Source of the DNA: Symbiodinium microadriaticum
Lineage: Eukaryota; Sar; Dinophyceae; Suessiales; Symbiodiniaceae
Length of the DNA stretch: 64,000 nt
NCBI GenBank assembly: GCA_001939145.1
Contig: LSRX01001505.1
Coordinates: 42,339 to 106,338 of the forward strand
Direction: 5' to 3'
Under the pieces are notes generated by a model, which searched no databases, had not been told where the DNA came from, and worked only from the letters and a program-made list of their open reading frames with translations. Positions 32,903-42,536 of this stretch are shown here, piece after piece (the first letter of the stretch is position 1; each line of letters starts with the position of its first letter). A program made the translations under genes and the position numbers.

Positions 32903-32991
32903 TTAGGGGGGTTTGGGGTTTAGGGTTTGGGGTTAAGGGCTGAAGGTTTACGGTTTAGGGGTTTAGAGTTTAAGGTTTAGGGTTTAGGATT
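32903..32991. repeat. Interstitial telomere-like tract (TTTAGGG)
   Basis: About ten degenerate units with GGTTTGGGG, GTTTACGG and GTTTAGAG variants. Confidence 0.83.
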
Positions 32992-33080
32992 CGGCGCACG
33001 TGGGTTGTTTGGATGGTGAGTAGATTTGTCTGGGTTGAGGCCAGGGAGGGTCTTGCCGCAAAAACGCTTCCGGATCTGAG

Positions 33081-33197
33081 GGGTAGTTCATGATGGGTAG
33101 TTGTAAGTGGCGTTATAAGTCCCCTAATATGGGTCATAACTATAGTTACCCTATATACTTATAACCCCACTTATAACTACCCATGAACCTCCAAGTA
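33081..33197. mobile_element. MITE family B, copy 10
   Basis: Left arm scrambled to GGTAGTTCATGATGGGTAG. The core has an extra TATA in CCCTATATACTTATAACC. The right arm ends CCTCCAAGTA. Confidence 0.84.
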
Positions 33198-33360
33198 AGG
33201 GCATCACGGGACCTGCTTCTGTGGGTGGGGGGTTCCTACCCGACCGTCTGCAACGTGACGCGCCTGCGCTCGCAGCCGGAGAAGCTTCCTTCCCCAAATA
33301 TCCCGCAATCATCAAAGCCGTATTTTGCGGCATCTTGTAGTCTCGTGCAAATCTTATAGG

Positions 33361-33446
33361 TAGTATAGTATAGTATAGTATAGTATAGTATAGTATAGTA
33401 TAGTGTGGTCTAGTATAGTATAGTATAGTATAGTATAGTATAGTAT
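33361..33446. repeat. (TATAG)n pentanucleotide array
   Basis: About 17 units with one GTGTGGTC interruption. Confidence 0.95.
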
Positions 33447-33751
33447 ACGTAGTTTTGTATAGTTTCTAATCCGTGACCACAACCCGAAAAACTCCCTGGA
33501 CATCCCGAAGAAAGGCACCAAACATCGATGAGTCGGAGATTATGTGAATTTTCCGCTCCTGGCTTACAGCCCTCAGCGGTCACCCACCTAGACTATACGA
33601 CATGGACTGTGTTGTGTTAGATGTTGCTATCTTCTACTAAACTACACTCTTAGATCTTATGTTGTGAACGGTTACATTATTCTCCGGAGCCCGGAGCCCT
33701 AAGCTCCTAAGGCCTGAACTCCTGAAGCCTGAAATCCCTGAACAAACATCC

Positions 33752-33843
33752 CCAAACCCCAAAACCCTAACACCAGAAGGAACATCAACAACCCTAAACC
33801 CTAAACCCCAAACCCTGAAATGCCCAACCCCCAAACCCTAAGC
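33752..33843. repeat. Telomere-like tract between direct repeats
   Basis: CCCTAAAC, CCCCAAACC and similar units. AACACCAGAAGGAACATCAA (start 33769) and AACACCAAAAGGAACATCAA (start 33846) bracket the inner part, 22 of 23 bases matching over their full length. Confidence 0.85.
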
Positions 33844-33937
33844 CGAACACCAAAAGGAACATCAACAAACCGCCACTTGGGGGCCGAGGAAAACGCAGGG
33901 CGCAGCAGCGGCGGATCCGAGTCTCCTTTGCTGTGCT

Positions 33938-34040
33938 CAGGGTTTAGGGTTTAGGGGTTAAGGGTTTAGGGTTTAGGGGCTTGAGGCTTTAGGGGTGTAG
34001 GGTTTAGCTTTTAGGGCTTAGGGGCTTGAGGGTTTGGGGG
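33938..34040. repeat. Interstitial telomere-like tract (TTTAGGG)
   Basis: About thirteen degenerate units with GGGGCTTGAGG interruptions. Confidence 0.85.
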
Positions 34041-34041
34041 C

Positions 34042-34160
34042 AAGGAAACCCCTTCTGTTTACAAAAGCTTTAGTCTGAGTTACCATGATAAGGGCCCCCT
34101 TCTATATACTATAGATCCCTTTTCTGGTAAGTTAAACTGAATTCCCTAACAAGAACCCAG
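34042..34160. mobile_element. Family K palindromic element, copy 2
   Basis: AAGGAAACCCCTTCTGTTTAC as in the 14939 copy, with GAGTTACCATGATAAG against TTTTCTGGTAAGTTAAACTG, ending AACAAGAACCCAG. Sequence is abbreviated here. Confidence 0.5.
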
Positions 34161-34240
34161 TTCCAGTTCTGATATTCTTGACTACTATAAGGGGACCCTG
34201 AAGTCCTATGTTTATTGTTGTTACAGGCGTTCCATAAGGG

Positions 34241-34446
34241 TTAATGTAGGGGCCTTAATAATTAGAATAGGGTCTTGGGGCTTTATTAGTATAGTTATAG
34301 TATAAGAGACCCCCCCAAACCCTATTCTGATTATTAAGGCACCGAAACCCTACAAACCTTATAGTAGCCCTTATAGAAACCTTTAAGGAACCCTTTAAAG
34401 GAACCCTATGAAAACCTTATTCTAATGATTAAGGCCCCTATATTGC
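34241..34446. mobile_element. MITE family E, copy with duplicated right arm and foreign insert
   Basis: TTAATGTAGGGGCCTTAATA through CTATTCTGATTATTAAGGC is a full E. A further 75 bp, including CTTTAAGGAACCCTTTAAAG, is followed by a second right arm TTATTCTAATGATTAAGGCC. The insert resembles the reverse complement of the insert in the long family B subtype. Confidence 0.8.
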
Positions 34447-34479
34447 TTTTTGGAGCCGGCCCTTCTGAAGAGCACTGGG

Positions 34480-34614
34480 TAAGTAGGAGCATGGGGTTCC
34501 TTTAAGAGTTTCTATGGGTTTTTGGGGGTTTAGGGGTAGTTATAAGTGGGGGTATAAGGCCCCTAATCATGGGTTATAACTATAGCACTAATAACTTCCC
34601 ATGAACCTCCAAGT
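34480..34614. mobile_element. MITE family B, long subtype, copy 2
   Basis: ATGGGGTTCCTTTAAGAG, TTTTTGGGGGTTTAGGGGTAG and the B core, ending CCCATGAACCTCCAAG. The outer left arm is missing. It lies about 35 bp downstream of the composite E. Confidence 0.78.
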
Positions 34615-34714
34615 GTCGAAGGGGAATGGAAGGCAAGGTTCCATGTTTCGGGACGCATTGTGGATTGTGGGGCGGGGGACCCGAGATGAGGGGCTTGACT
34701 GGAATTCCAAATCA

Positions 34715-34811
34715 TACGGTTACATTACCCATTATGAGGAATATACCATAAATTCTCATACTTCATTCAGGGTCCTTAAGCTAATGCTAAGGATGTACAT
34801 CATCAACAGTA
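34715..34811. mobile_element. MITE family C, inverted and partly deleted copy
   Basis: TACGGTTACATTACCC lacks the GATGATATAAATCC part of one arm. The other arm GGATGTACATCATCAACAGTA is intact (abbreviated). The core GAATATACCATAAATTCTCAT is reversed. Confidence 0.78.
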
Positions 34812-35975
34812 CGACGGCTTTCACCTTCATATGATTTCTGCCGCACTGACCCAGGAGGCATCTTCTTCAGGTCCGTGTGGGAGAGGTTTACTTTACGCCG
34901 AAGAGTGTCGGAACTTAACTTGTATGGCTTAACCTGGAAAATGGATCTTATTCTGGCAGCACTACTCAGCACAACAAAAACCCACTTACAGGAAGCCATG
35001 TATAGCACACCTGATATAGAGTCCGTTGATGAAAAGGATTCCCGGTTGTCCTCTCACCCAGGTAGGATCCAGGCTTCCAGGAACTCGATGAAAGCTAGGG
35101 CCGCTACGGCAGCTAGGCGCTTCAGAGCTTGCGGCTGGAGAGCCGTAGCGCTCTTCGGAGCATTGCCATTTTTCTGGGCTCTGAGTGTTGGAGGCTTCGG
35201 GTCGAGGAGTGATTGGAAGGACGAGGGGCCTACACGCTTGATAGAGCCTGCCTTTTGCAGAAAATCAACCGAGACACGAAAACGATAGGCATCGTATCAA
35301 CGCATCAGAAGCTGTGTGACTCTGTCCGAACACAGCCCCAACGCACGATGCCCTCGTTTGACGGCAACTCCCCAACATAGCCAAGTGGCCAGATTCAGAT
35401 TCCTCCTTAGGAGATGCAGAGTTTAGGCCTCAAAAGACCTCAAACCTCTGCTTTTGGAGCGCTACTGGCAAGGCCGATCAGACCACTGCCACTGTTCCTT
35501 CGGGTTGCAGGCTGTCGGGCTCTGTACTGGTTGTTGACAGGAGTTGGCTGCCTCTGTCTTCCTGCTGTCCCTGTGGTGCTGGTGCCTGGTTCGCGATTTT
35601 TTCCTCTGTCAAGCATGCTTTGCGGTTTGTTTGGCAGGTATCATGCACTCGTTATTTCCAGAGAAATGCAAAGATTCACTTGACGGAAGTCCCTGATTTC
35701 GGGACTTGGCCCAATGGTTTGATTTCATAACAGTTTGGCTTAAATGGCCACAAGCTCAAAAAATCCTGAGCTGCGACTCCTTCATCTCCAGCTAGCGCTG
35801 ACTCCACAGAGTCTACCCAATTCCCCTCGTACCTCGACCCACTCCCACTCAAAGACGGCGAACACGCATGTTGTCCGGGATCAGGGGTCAAGGAAAGGGT
35901 TGGCCAAACCTCTTAGTCATAGAATTGCTGTTCCAGAAAGCCACTGGACAGCCCTAAGGCCCTTACCATCAAACA
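34812..35975. other. Unique, repeat-free stretch
   Basis: Over 1.1 kb without a MITE or telomere-like tract. Contains a 137-codon plus frame (34875-35288) and an 89-codon plus frame (35414-35683) with a hydrophobic Cys/Gly/Leu-rich middle. Neither resembles a family I know, and no overlapping strong antisense frame was noted for the first. Confidence 0.4.
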
Positions 35976-36054
35976 CCTAAACCCTAAACCGCAGCCCCTT
36001 AAACCCCTAACCCCTTCACCCCTAACCCCTTCATCCCTAAACCCTTAAACCCTC
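35976..36054. repeat. Interstitial telomere-like tract (CCCTAAA)
   Basis: Includes an inner tandem CCCCTTCACCCCTAACCCC repeat. Confidence 0.82.
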
Positions 36055-36131
36055 CAGCTCTAGGGCAGGAAGGTCCAAGACGCATCGCTGCTCTGCTGCT
36101 CTTCCTCAGAGCTGCAGACGCTCTCCTGGGC

Positions 36132-36188
36132 TCATACATATACACACACATATATATATATATATATACACACACATACATACATACA

Positions 36189-36222
<34 letters not shown>

Positions 36223-36360
36223 CATACATACATACATACATACATACATACATACATACATACATACATACATACATACATACATACATACATACATAAG
36301 TGTGTCTATATGTAATAGTATATATGAAAATGTACATGTATATATATATATAATATTATG
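36132..36360. repeat. (TA)n-(CA)n-(TACA)n-(TA)n complex microsatellite
   Basis: Dominated by TACATACA over about 110 bp, with TA runs at each side. The Met/Tyr/Val/Cys reading frames across it are spurious. Confidence 0.95.
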
Positions 36361-36769
36361 TACAGTGCTCTCTCTCCTTTCTTCTGACAGGCTCACAGTC
36401 GTAACGACGTGCCTATGGCAAAAAAATCTGCAATGAGACAGACAGGTGCAGGGATGCCTTCGCTCAACGCTCCGGTTGTCATGCCTGAAATCCACTCCGA
36501 GAAGCATCCAGGGATGTCATGCGGAAAGGGGGAAAGACAATGGACAGGTATGCCATGAAGGGCGGTGCGGAGCGCGCAACTCAATGCCCTGAGAAAGAGG
36601 TCAATCCAGCTGAAACAACCGCGAAGTGGGCGCAGTGGCATTGACGATCGTCTGAAACGGCAGACGTCCATGCACAGAGTATTCCGGAGTCTTCAGACCT
36701 GTCTACGTCTCGTCGCATCCCACCGAAGAGAGCTCAACGACTCCCTGTAGGATTTGAGGGCAAATGAAT
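36361..36769. other. Unique non-coding stretch
   Basis: Frames 36393-36671 minus and 36565-36750 plus overlap, and no product is recognisable. Confidence 0.4.
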
Positions 36770-36890
36770 CCCTATGATAGCCCCTTAGAGTCTTATAGTA
36801 GGCCCTGTAGTCTTATGGTAGCCCCTGTCCTTTTGTAGTCCCTTATTATATTGTCTCATGATAGCCCCTTACAGTCTTATCGTAGTCCTA
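36770..36890 (+). repeat. Degenerate short tandem repeat (TAGCCCCTTAGAGTCTTAT)n
   Basis: Units such as TAGCCCCTTAGAGTCTTATA, GTAGTCTTATGGTAGCCCC and TAGCCCCTTACAGTCTTATC, each about 20-30 bp, four to five times. Confidence 0.75.
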
Positions 36891-36931
36891 AAACGCCCAT
36901 GCCCCCATTCCATGCTAAGAAACCCCGGGAA

Positions 36932-37040
36932 CCCCGAGACTCCAACATCCCACAATTCCGGAAGATACCTTAAATGATAATAGGAACCCTAACAAGATTT
37001 AAGTTATATTCCTTAATTAAGGGATATCGGAGTCTCCGGG
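36932..37040. mobile_element. MITE family D, copy 3
   Basis: CCCCGAGACTCCAACATCCC and GGATATCGGAGTCTCCGGG arms. The left inner arm is decayed (CACAATTCCGGAAG). Confidence 0.82.
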
Positions 37041-37119
37041 AAATGAGATTTGCAGCTCTGGGCTCCAGTTCGGTGTCGTCGGCAAAATGGACCTTCGAGT
37101 CTTGCCGGTCCTGGGATGA

Positions 37120-37218
37120 AACCCTAAACCCGAAAACCCTAAACCCAAAACCCTAAGCCCTAAACCCAAAACCCTAAACCCAAAACCCAAACAAACCCTT
37201 AACCCTAAACCCTTAACC
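37120..37218. repeat. Interstitial telomere-like tract (CCCTAAA)
   Basis: About thirteen units, many with the AAAACCCTAAACCC pattern. Confidence 0.87.
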
Positions 37219-37578
37219 CGGAACGTCTCTCGAGGGAGAAGATTGAGAAGAGGCGAAGTTCATGAATATCAAAAATAGAAGTTCTCAGTTTGTTGCTACG
37301 GTCGTGGATCTTGTTAACACTCATGCTATGAGTACCATTCTTATCGTTCTTCTTTCAGAGGCTTCTGGGAGTTTCTTGCGAGCTCCTCTGGGGCCTGCTT
37401 TGCACAAGGGCCTGTAGGGTTGGATCGAGAGGCGACCTTGTTGCCAAGCTCTCCATGCAAAGTCCTATGGGTAGTACCACAGACCGTCAGAAGCGCATGG
37501 GCTTTGTGCTCAAGAGCGCCACCTGCATAGCTGGTGAGCCGAGGTATTCTGAAGTGTGGAGAAAGGCTTTCTAGCCTT

Positions 37579-37675
37579 TACTTGGGGTAGTTCTAAGTGG
37601 GGTTATAAGTAGGGTAACTATAGTTATTACCCATGCTAGGGGGCTTTCTAACCCCACTTATAGCTACCCGTGAAG
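37579..37675. mobile_element. MITE family B, shortened copy
   Basis: TACTTGGGGTAGTTCTAAG against CTTATAGCTACCCGTGAAG. The outer GAGGTTCAT is deleted on the left and shortened on the right. Confidence 0.8.
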
Positions 37676-37985
37676 TGGCCTTTAGCAACCTGCCTTGTTC
37701 CCTTTTTGCTGCAAGCTGCAGCCGACTCGATGATGCCGGGCTGGGAGCCTCCGTCCTCTACGCGACGTTGCTAGGAACTTTTTGGCTGAGTCGCTGCTCT
37801 CTTATACTACCTTGTCTTATGGTTTATTCTAGTAAGTTATAGTTATAGTTTCTAGTAGGTTATCGTAAACGCAAAAAGCACCTAGGAAGTTAGTGGAGTC
37901 GCTACCTTTTCCCTTCTCGCCTGAGTGTGGACACTTTAAGTGGGACTCAGGCGCTTTGGGTATTTCAGGTTTCATGGACACGTGG
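37676..37985. other. Unique non-coding stretch
   Basis: Contains a TTATAGTTATAGTTTCTAG patch near 37835 and nothing else repetitive. Confidence 0.4.
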
Positions 37986-38090
37986 GGTTGAGGATTTAGG
38001 GGGTTTAGGGCTCCTAGGGGCTTTGTGCTTTTTGGGTTTTAGGGTTTAAGGAAGGGTTTAGGGTTTAGGTTTAGGGTGTAGGGTTAGGGA
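37986..38090. repeat. Interstitial telomere-like tract (TTTAGGG)
   Basis: Mixed GGTTTAGG, TTTAGGGGG and TTTTAGGG units over about 100 bp. Confidence 0.82.
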
Positions 38091-38166
38091 GACTTCGACC
38101 AGACACTCTGAACATCGTCTCTACCCGTGGCCCAACATGCCGAAACCTCAGAAAAGTGCGCCAACA

Positions 38167-38279
38167 TACTGTTGATGAGATAAATCCTTAGCATTACCCT
38201 AAGGACCCTAAACTATGGGAATTATGGTATATTCCTTATTATAGGAGAATGCCAAGGATTTTTGTTATCATCAACCGTA
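38167..38279. mobile_element. MITE family C, copy 7
   Basis: TACTGTTGATGAGATAAATC and GTTATCATCAACCGTA arms. Core CTAAGGACCCTAAACTATGG. Confidence 0.87.
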
Positions 38280-38867
38280 GGCCAGTCCTCCGGGCTCCTT
38301 CCTGGTGAGTCGGTGGTCTCTTCCTTGGGGATTATCAGATCAGGCACATCCGGATATGCCTCCAAATACGTACATGGACACATTACATGAGACGGATGGA
38401 CAATTGTACAGGCATAACAGGACCACAAAAGGGGGAGCTAGACGACTTCAATCTTACATGCCATCGCAAACTATACAATTTCCCTTCCAAGGAGGAAGAC
38501 TGAGGCAACGAGAAGACGAGACGGGGAGACAAAGAGAGACAGAGAGCGAGAGCGAATTTGAAAGAGGGAGAGGGGAGCGCGTGGAACTGCGAGTCCGAAG
38601 TCGCAGCCGGAGTGCCTAGGTCCTAGGTCGTGCCGCATCAGAGCCCATGGAACTCAAGTCCCGCCTCGCTCTGCGTTCCAACGACACCAAAGCAGCCAAG
38701 CACGTGCAAACTGCACGGACCCTCGTTTCGCTGGCTTGGGCTTGCTACCTTTTCCCGTTCGGCGGTAAGCTGGAAAGACGGCTCGCTTGAAAAAAAGCGC
38801 CCCGAGGCAGCCCTGCATCCTGCCGAAGAACCCCCGAACGCACCACACCCGCTATGAAGCCCCGTTT

Positions 38868-38942
38868 CTTGGAGGTTCATGGGTAGTTATAAGTGGGGTT
38901 ATAAAGTCCCCTAATATGCGTTATAACTATAGTTACCCTACT
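38868..38942. mobile_element. MITE family B, truncated copy (right arm missing)
   Basis: CTTGGAGGTTCATGGGTAG through ATAACTATAGTTACCCTACT, then unrelated C-rich sequence from 38943. Confidence 0.82.
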
Positions 38943-39035
38943 CCCCCCCGTTAACCAATGATCCCGAAACCCCGTGCCCTTGCAAAACCGTTGAAACCCT
39001 AGACACCACACCATGTAAAGCTCCCGATAGCCACG

Positions 39036-39178
39036 CAAACCCTAAACCCTAACACCCCAAACCCTGAAGCCTAAACCCTAAGGCCCCAAACCCTGAGGCC
39101 CTAAACCCGAACACCCCAAACCCTGAACCCTAATCCCTAACACCCTAAGACCCTAAGGTTCCAAACCCTGAACCCGAA
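39036..39178. repeat. Long telomere-like tract (CCCTAAA)
   Basis: About twenty degenerate units, with ACACCCCAAACCCTGAAGC-like sub-repeats recurring about every 36 bp. Confidence 0.85.
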
Positions 39179-39259
39179 GGTTTGTCTATCGAGAGGCAGC
39201 CGCAAATCGCACCTTGCCGCTTGTATCCGCCCAGTCCTGGTCTCAGCGCGCGAATATGG

Positions 39260-39434
39260 GCTCTAGAAGGTTTCCATAACGGTGACTAGAAGGGATATTT
39301 TATCGGTTCTAGAAGGTTATGAGGGATACTAGAAGGGATATTTTATAGGTTCTACAGGGTTCTATGAGGGTTTCTACTGGAAGGGATATTATAGGTTCTA
39401 TAAGGTTTCTGTGAGGGTGACTACAAGGGATATT
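39260..39434 (+). repeat. Degenerate minisatellite of about 55-60 bp
   Basis: Units carry CTAGAAGGGATATTTTAT, GGTTCTA(G/C/T)AAGG and ATGAGGGT(T/G)(T/A)CTA. Three to four units with progressive divergence. Confidence 0.8.
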
Positions 39435-39498
39435 GTGGTGTTTATTGTAATCAGGGGAATTACTTCGGAATAGTATTGGCAATCATTCAGGCTTCTAC

Positions 39499-39575
39499 AT
39501 TAGGGGGCTTCCCCCCCCCCCCCCCAAAAAAAAAAAAAGAAAAAGTATAGGGAAGTAGTAAAAGGCCCCTATAAT
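39499..39575. mobile_element. Possible family E remnant carrying the C/A homopolymer
   Basis: ATTAGGGGGCTT at the left and AAGGCCCCTATAAT at the right are E-type arm ends. Between them lies the C15A13 run plus AGAAAAAGTATAGGG. Confidence 0.5.
39511..39538. repeat. Poly-C run directly followed by poly-A run
   Basis: About 15 C then about 13 A. Second instance of the composite seen at 15712. Confidence 0.93.
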
Positions 39576-39689
39576 TATGAAACCCTTCCGTGCTTCTGTT
39601 GATGTCCCCTATACTCGGAGGAGCCCCGGGTCGAGAGCTTGTGGTTGCTTGGGGTTTGGTCAAGAGGGCTGACTTTCAGCCTCCAGGGC

Positions 39690-39784
39690 ATAGGGGCCGT
39701 CATAAGTAGAACAGGGTTTAGGGTTTAGGGTTCCTCTACTAAATGGGGTGTAGCTTTAGGGCTCCTCTATTAAATGGGGTGTAG
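39690..39784. mobile_element. Family E left half with telomere-like expansion and a 31-bp tandem duplication
   Basis: ATAGGGGCCGTCATAAGTAG and AACAGGG correspond to the E left half. The inner AGGGTTT seed is expanded to GGGTTTAGGGTTTAGGG. TCCTCTACTAAATGGGGTGT then occurs twice (39732 and 39763), separated by CTTTAGGGC. Confidence 0.6.
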
Positions 39785-40096
39785 CGCGGAATCATAAAGA
39801 ACACTGTCCCATCAACACGCCCTGACCCTCTGGCTCCCAGGCTTGAAGCCCCCCGCCTGCTCTCGAAATGGCGCTGGAAGACAAACTCTATTGAATTTTT
39901 GTTATATCTTGCTTATGCCAGTTAAGTGTGATGCCAAGCCACCCTTGAGTCAGTGGACTCCTGGGCACGAGGGGACGTGTTTGCTTTTCTCCTTTAAAGG
40001 CACACCGGCAGTCGGCAGGAGTGCACAGTCGGCTTCTGGGGTCTCAGGAGTGGGGAGGCTTAGACCATCCTAGCAGAGGAACCTTGAGCTGGGAGG
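39785..40096. other. Unique non-coding stretch
   Basis: One 76-codon plus frame (39843-40073) without a recognisable motif. Confidence 0.4.
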
Positions 40097-40151
40097 GTGT
40101 TAGGGTGTTAGGGTGTTGGGGTGTTAGGGTCTAGGGCCTAGGGTTTAGGGA
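40097..40151. repeat. Telomere-like tract with GTTAGGGT units
   Basis: Begins as GTGTTAGGGTGTTAGGGTGT and ends as CTAGGGTTTAGGG, so two repeat variants meet. Confidence 0.8.
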
Positions 40152-40569
40152 GCTCCAAGATCGTGAGTTCAGAGTGGAAGACCGACACGGAGAAGCCCTC
40201 AAGCCTTACTTAGTGATGACCCAACCTGGAATCACCACAAAGTCCCGGCCGAATCCTGAAGAATATACGGCCCCAAGAGCCCCCGCCAGCAACTCACTCC
40301 GGCTCTAGTGCGATTCTGACGTGTATGACGAGTAATGAATCGGTGCTTGCTCTCCAATGCTCTGGAGCTTGCTATACACCTTTGTCTTGCCATGGCCGGG
40401 TATCGATGACTTCATCGATGGCGCCCGGAATGTTGGGGATGACCTCCACGTACCAAAGAACAATAAAACGTTTCAGCGCATTCTCGAAGCTACACGCCCA
40501 AGCCCGAGAGCTAGACTCCGTCGAACTACGAAAGCAAGGATGGATTGACGATGCAGCTGATGCCTATCA

Positions 40570-40617
40570 CTACTACTACTGCTGCTGCTGCTGCCGCTGC
40601 TGCTGCTGCTGCTGCTA
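40570..40617. repeat. (TAC)n-(TGC)n trinucleotide array
   Basis: TACTACTACTGCTGCTGC with one CCG interruption, ending TGCTAGTAG. Frames read Tyr/Cys, Thr/Ala or Leu. Confidence 0.93.
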
Positions 40618-40993
40618 GTAGCTTGCAACTACCGTTGGGCTGGGAAAGGCTTGCTTCGGAGAGGCAAAATGCTCCTCAGGCGCCCAGATGGAAGCACTAA
40701 GCTGCCGCATCCCGAGTCCTAGGACATGGGGCCATGTTCTCGCACGACCTTCAAGTTACACCCGGAAACCCTGCGCAAGTAAAACAGTATAACCCCGACC
40801 TGGGTTCTTGTTTCATAAGCTTATAGGCTTAAGAAGCTACCACGGTCAGAGACGCGTACCCTGTGCATTGCACACTCCCTGTGATGGCAACTTAGCAACA
40901 CTCGAAGTTAGCAAGAACCCAGTTGAATGCCGATTCTGGGCCTGTGGTGGCCGAGGTGGCAGAGGCGGCGGGGCCCTTAGCTGAGGTTTCGGG

Positions 40994-41105
40994 TCCCAGA
41001 GAGCCCAATACCCCTTAATTAAGGAATGTACCCTTAGATTATAAGGGGCTTCATATGATGTTTTAAGCTATATTCCCAAATTAAGGGGTATTGGGCTCTC
41101 TGGGG
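40994..41105. mobile_element. MITE family D, divergent copy
   Basis: CCCAGAGAGCCCAATACCCC and GGGGTATTGGGCTCTCTGGGG (abbreviated) form compensating changes in both arms: C/T changes in one arm are matched by G/A in the other. Confidence 0.87.
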
Positions 41106-42431
41106 TTGTCTTTGGGCGAAGTCCGTCAGGTGCTTCAAAGTCTTGGATCATCAGGACTGGTTTCTGTGGCGCAGATTCTGACCATCCGCACATTCGCGCT
41201 TTGCTGTGGGAAAGTCTCTCTTCCCTCCCCCTGACATACTTCCTCACTACTGTCTCGTAAAGGGTCGGCTTAGGCAAGCTCCGAACTGAAACTAGGTCAC
41301 ATAGCCTGAGACGGCAGGAACCGATCGTCGAACCGTTACACCCGCCGTAGTATTTCTAGGCTTGCTGACCGTCATCTTTGGATGGAAGGTTGCCGCGGAA
41401 AATGCGCGGTCATCGACCCCTCCAGTTCCATTTTGAACAGCCTCTAAGCCGCTTAACGGCCGAGGTATGGAAGTTCGAGGAAAGAAAAGAGGCCGCCCTC
41501 TCTTTAGAGAAGCCCTCCTCACCTCAAAAAGCCTGGGTCTGGTTTTCAGGTTCCCCCCGAATCCGCGAAAGGGCCGGACGTGGAGACAAGCCTTCCCCGC
41601 GTTCCCTTCTGAACGGCAAGTGTCCCCCAGGACAGGCCCACCGTCCAAACTTTCGACGTCGCTTACTTTGTAAGACCGCCGTGGAAAGATGCATCCCTTT
41701 AGCACCGGCTTTCGGGTCCCGGCTCTGAGGGTGGCAAGGGCCAGACCTCTCCCAGACATCTTTTCTCCGGAGATCCCTCCCAAAATCCATGCAACAAACA
41801 CTGGCCACATGAGAAAGAAAGGATTGTTGCAACTTGAAGCGCCCCCAAAACCGCCTAGGAGCAGAACCTAGTGCCAGTCGAGCTGCACATTCAGGAGCCT
41901 CGCCGGTTGAACTGGGACGCGCATGCATCAAGCTTCCTGAGGAGTCTGGGAGAAAACCCCCAAGATGGACCCTAAATGATGCAGACCCCTACATCTTAAG
42001 ACCCCTGCTTCCAGGTAATTACCTCAACATAAAGGCCGATCCGATTGAGAAAGCCTGGTGCTGTAGAATGCTTTAGCCTTGGCCGAGCATCACCTCGCGG
42101 CTGTAAACCGCTGCTGCAGCGAACGTGTGCGCGACATCACGTGGTGGACGCAGGAGAGGCAGCGATGCTGCAGGCTTAAGTGGGCTGAAGCTGGGGCTTA
42201 GGCTTGAAAGCTCTTTGGAAAGTGCGGGTGTGCCAGCAAAGTTCCTTTTGACGTGGGGGCCGTGCGAAGCTTCCAAACTTTGGGCTTGTGTACCAAATGA
42301 GCACTAGAGCCATCCTTCCAGCCAAGTACTTGTACAGTCTGCGGGCGCGTCGCCCGGTGTGAAACAAAGGCTGTTGAGCCCGGCAGGCCGCAAGAGAGCT
42401 CTTTGCAGGGCAATGTAAGGGAATTCAACAT
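41106..42431. other. Unique, repeat-free stretch with the longest non-repetitive frame
   Basis: A 172-codon minus frame (41292-41810) and a 135-codon minus frame (41524-41931) overlap a 116-codon plus frame (41378-41728). No domain, signal peptide or membrane segment stands out. Antisense openness in GC-rich sequence is a sufficient explanation. Confidence 0.4.
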
Positions 42432-42536
42432 TACTGTTGATGATATAGATCCCGCATTCCCTTAAGGATTCTAAACTATGGGAATTATGGTTTCTTCCTG
42501 AACATGGGTAATGCAGGATTGAGATCATTAACCGTA
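42432..42536. mobile_element. MITE family C, copy 8
   Basis: TACTGTTGATGATATAGATC and AGATCATTAACCGTA arms. TCAA lies outside both ends if CAT is counted as part of the left end. Confidence 0.86.

Noticed and set aside
35999-36507. Overlapping minus ORFs with long MYVC repeats
   Set aside because: Direct translation of the TACA microsatellite. Several phases are open at once.
40800-40923. Possible fourth family K copy
   Set aside because: CTGGGTTCTTGTTTC and AGCAAGAACCCAGTT pair, but the interior does not match the other K copies well enough.
41292-41810. 172-codon minus-strand ORF
   Set aside because: It overlaps long open frames on the other strand and in another minus phase, with no domain, signal or membrane pattern. 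Chance openness in GC-rich DNA explains it.
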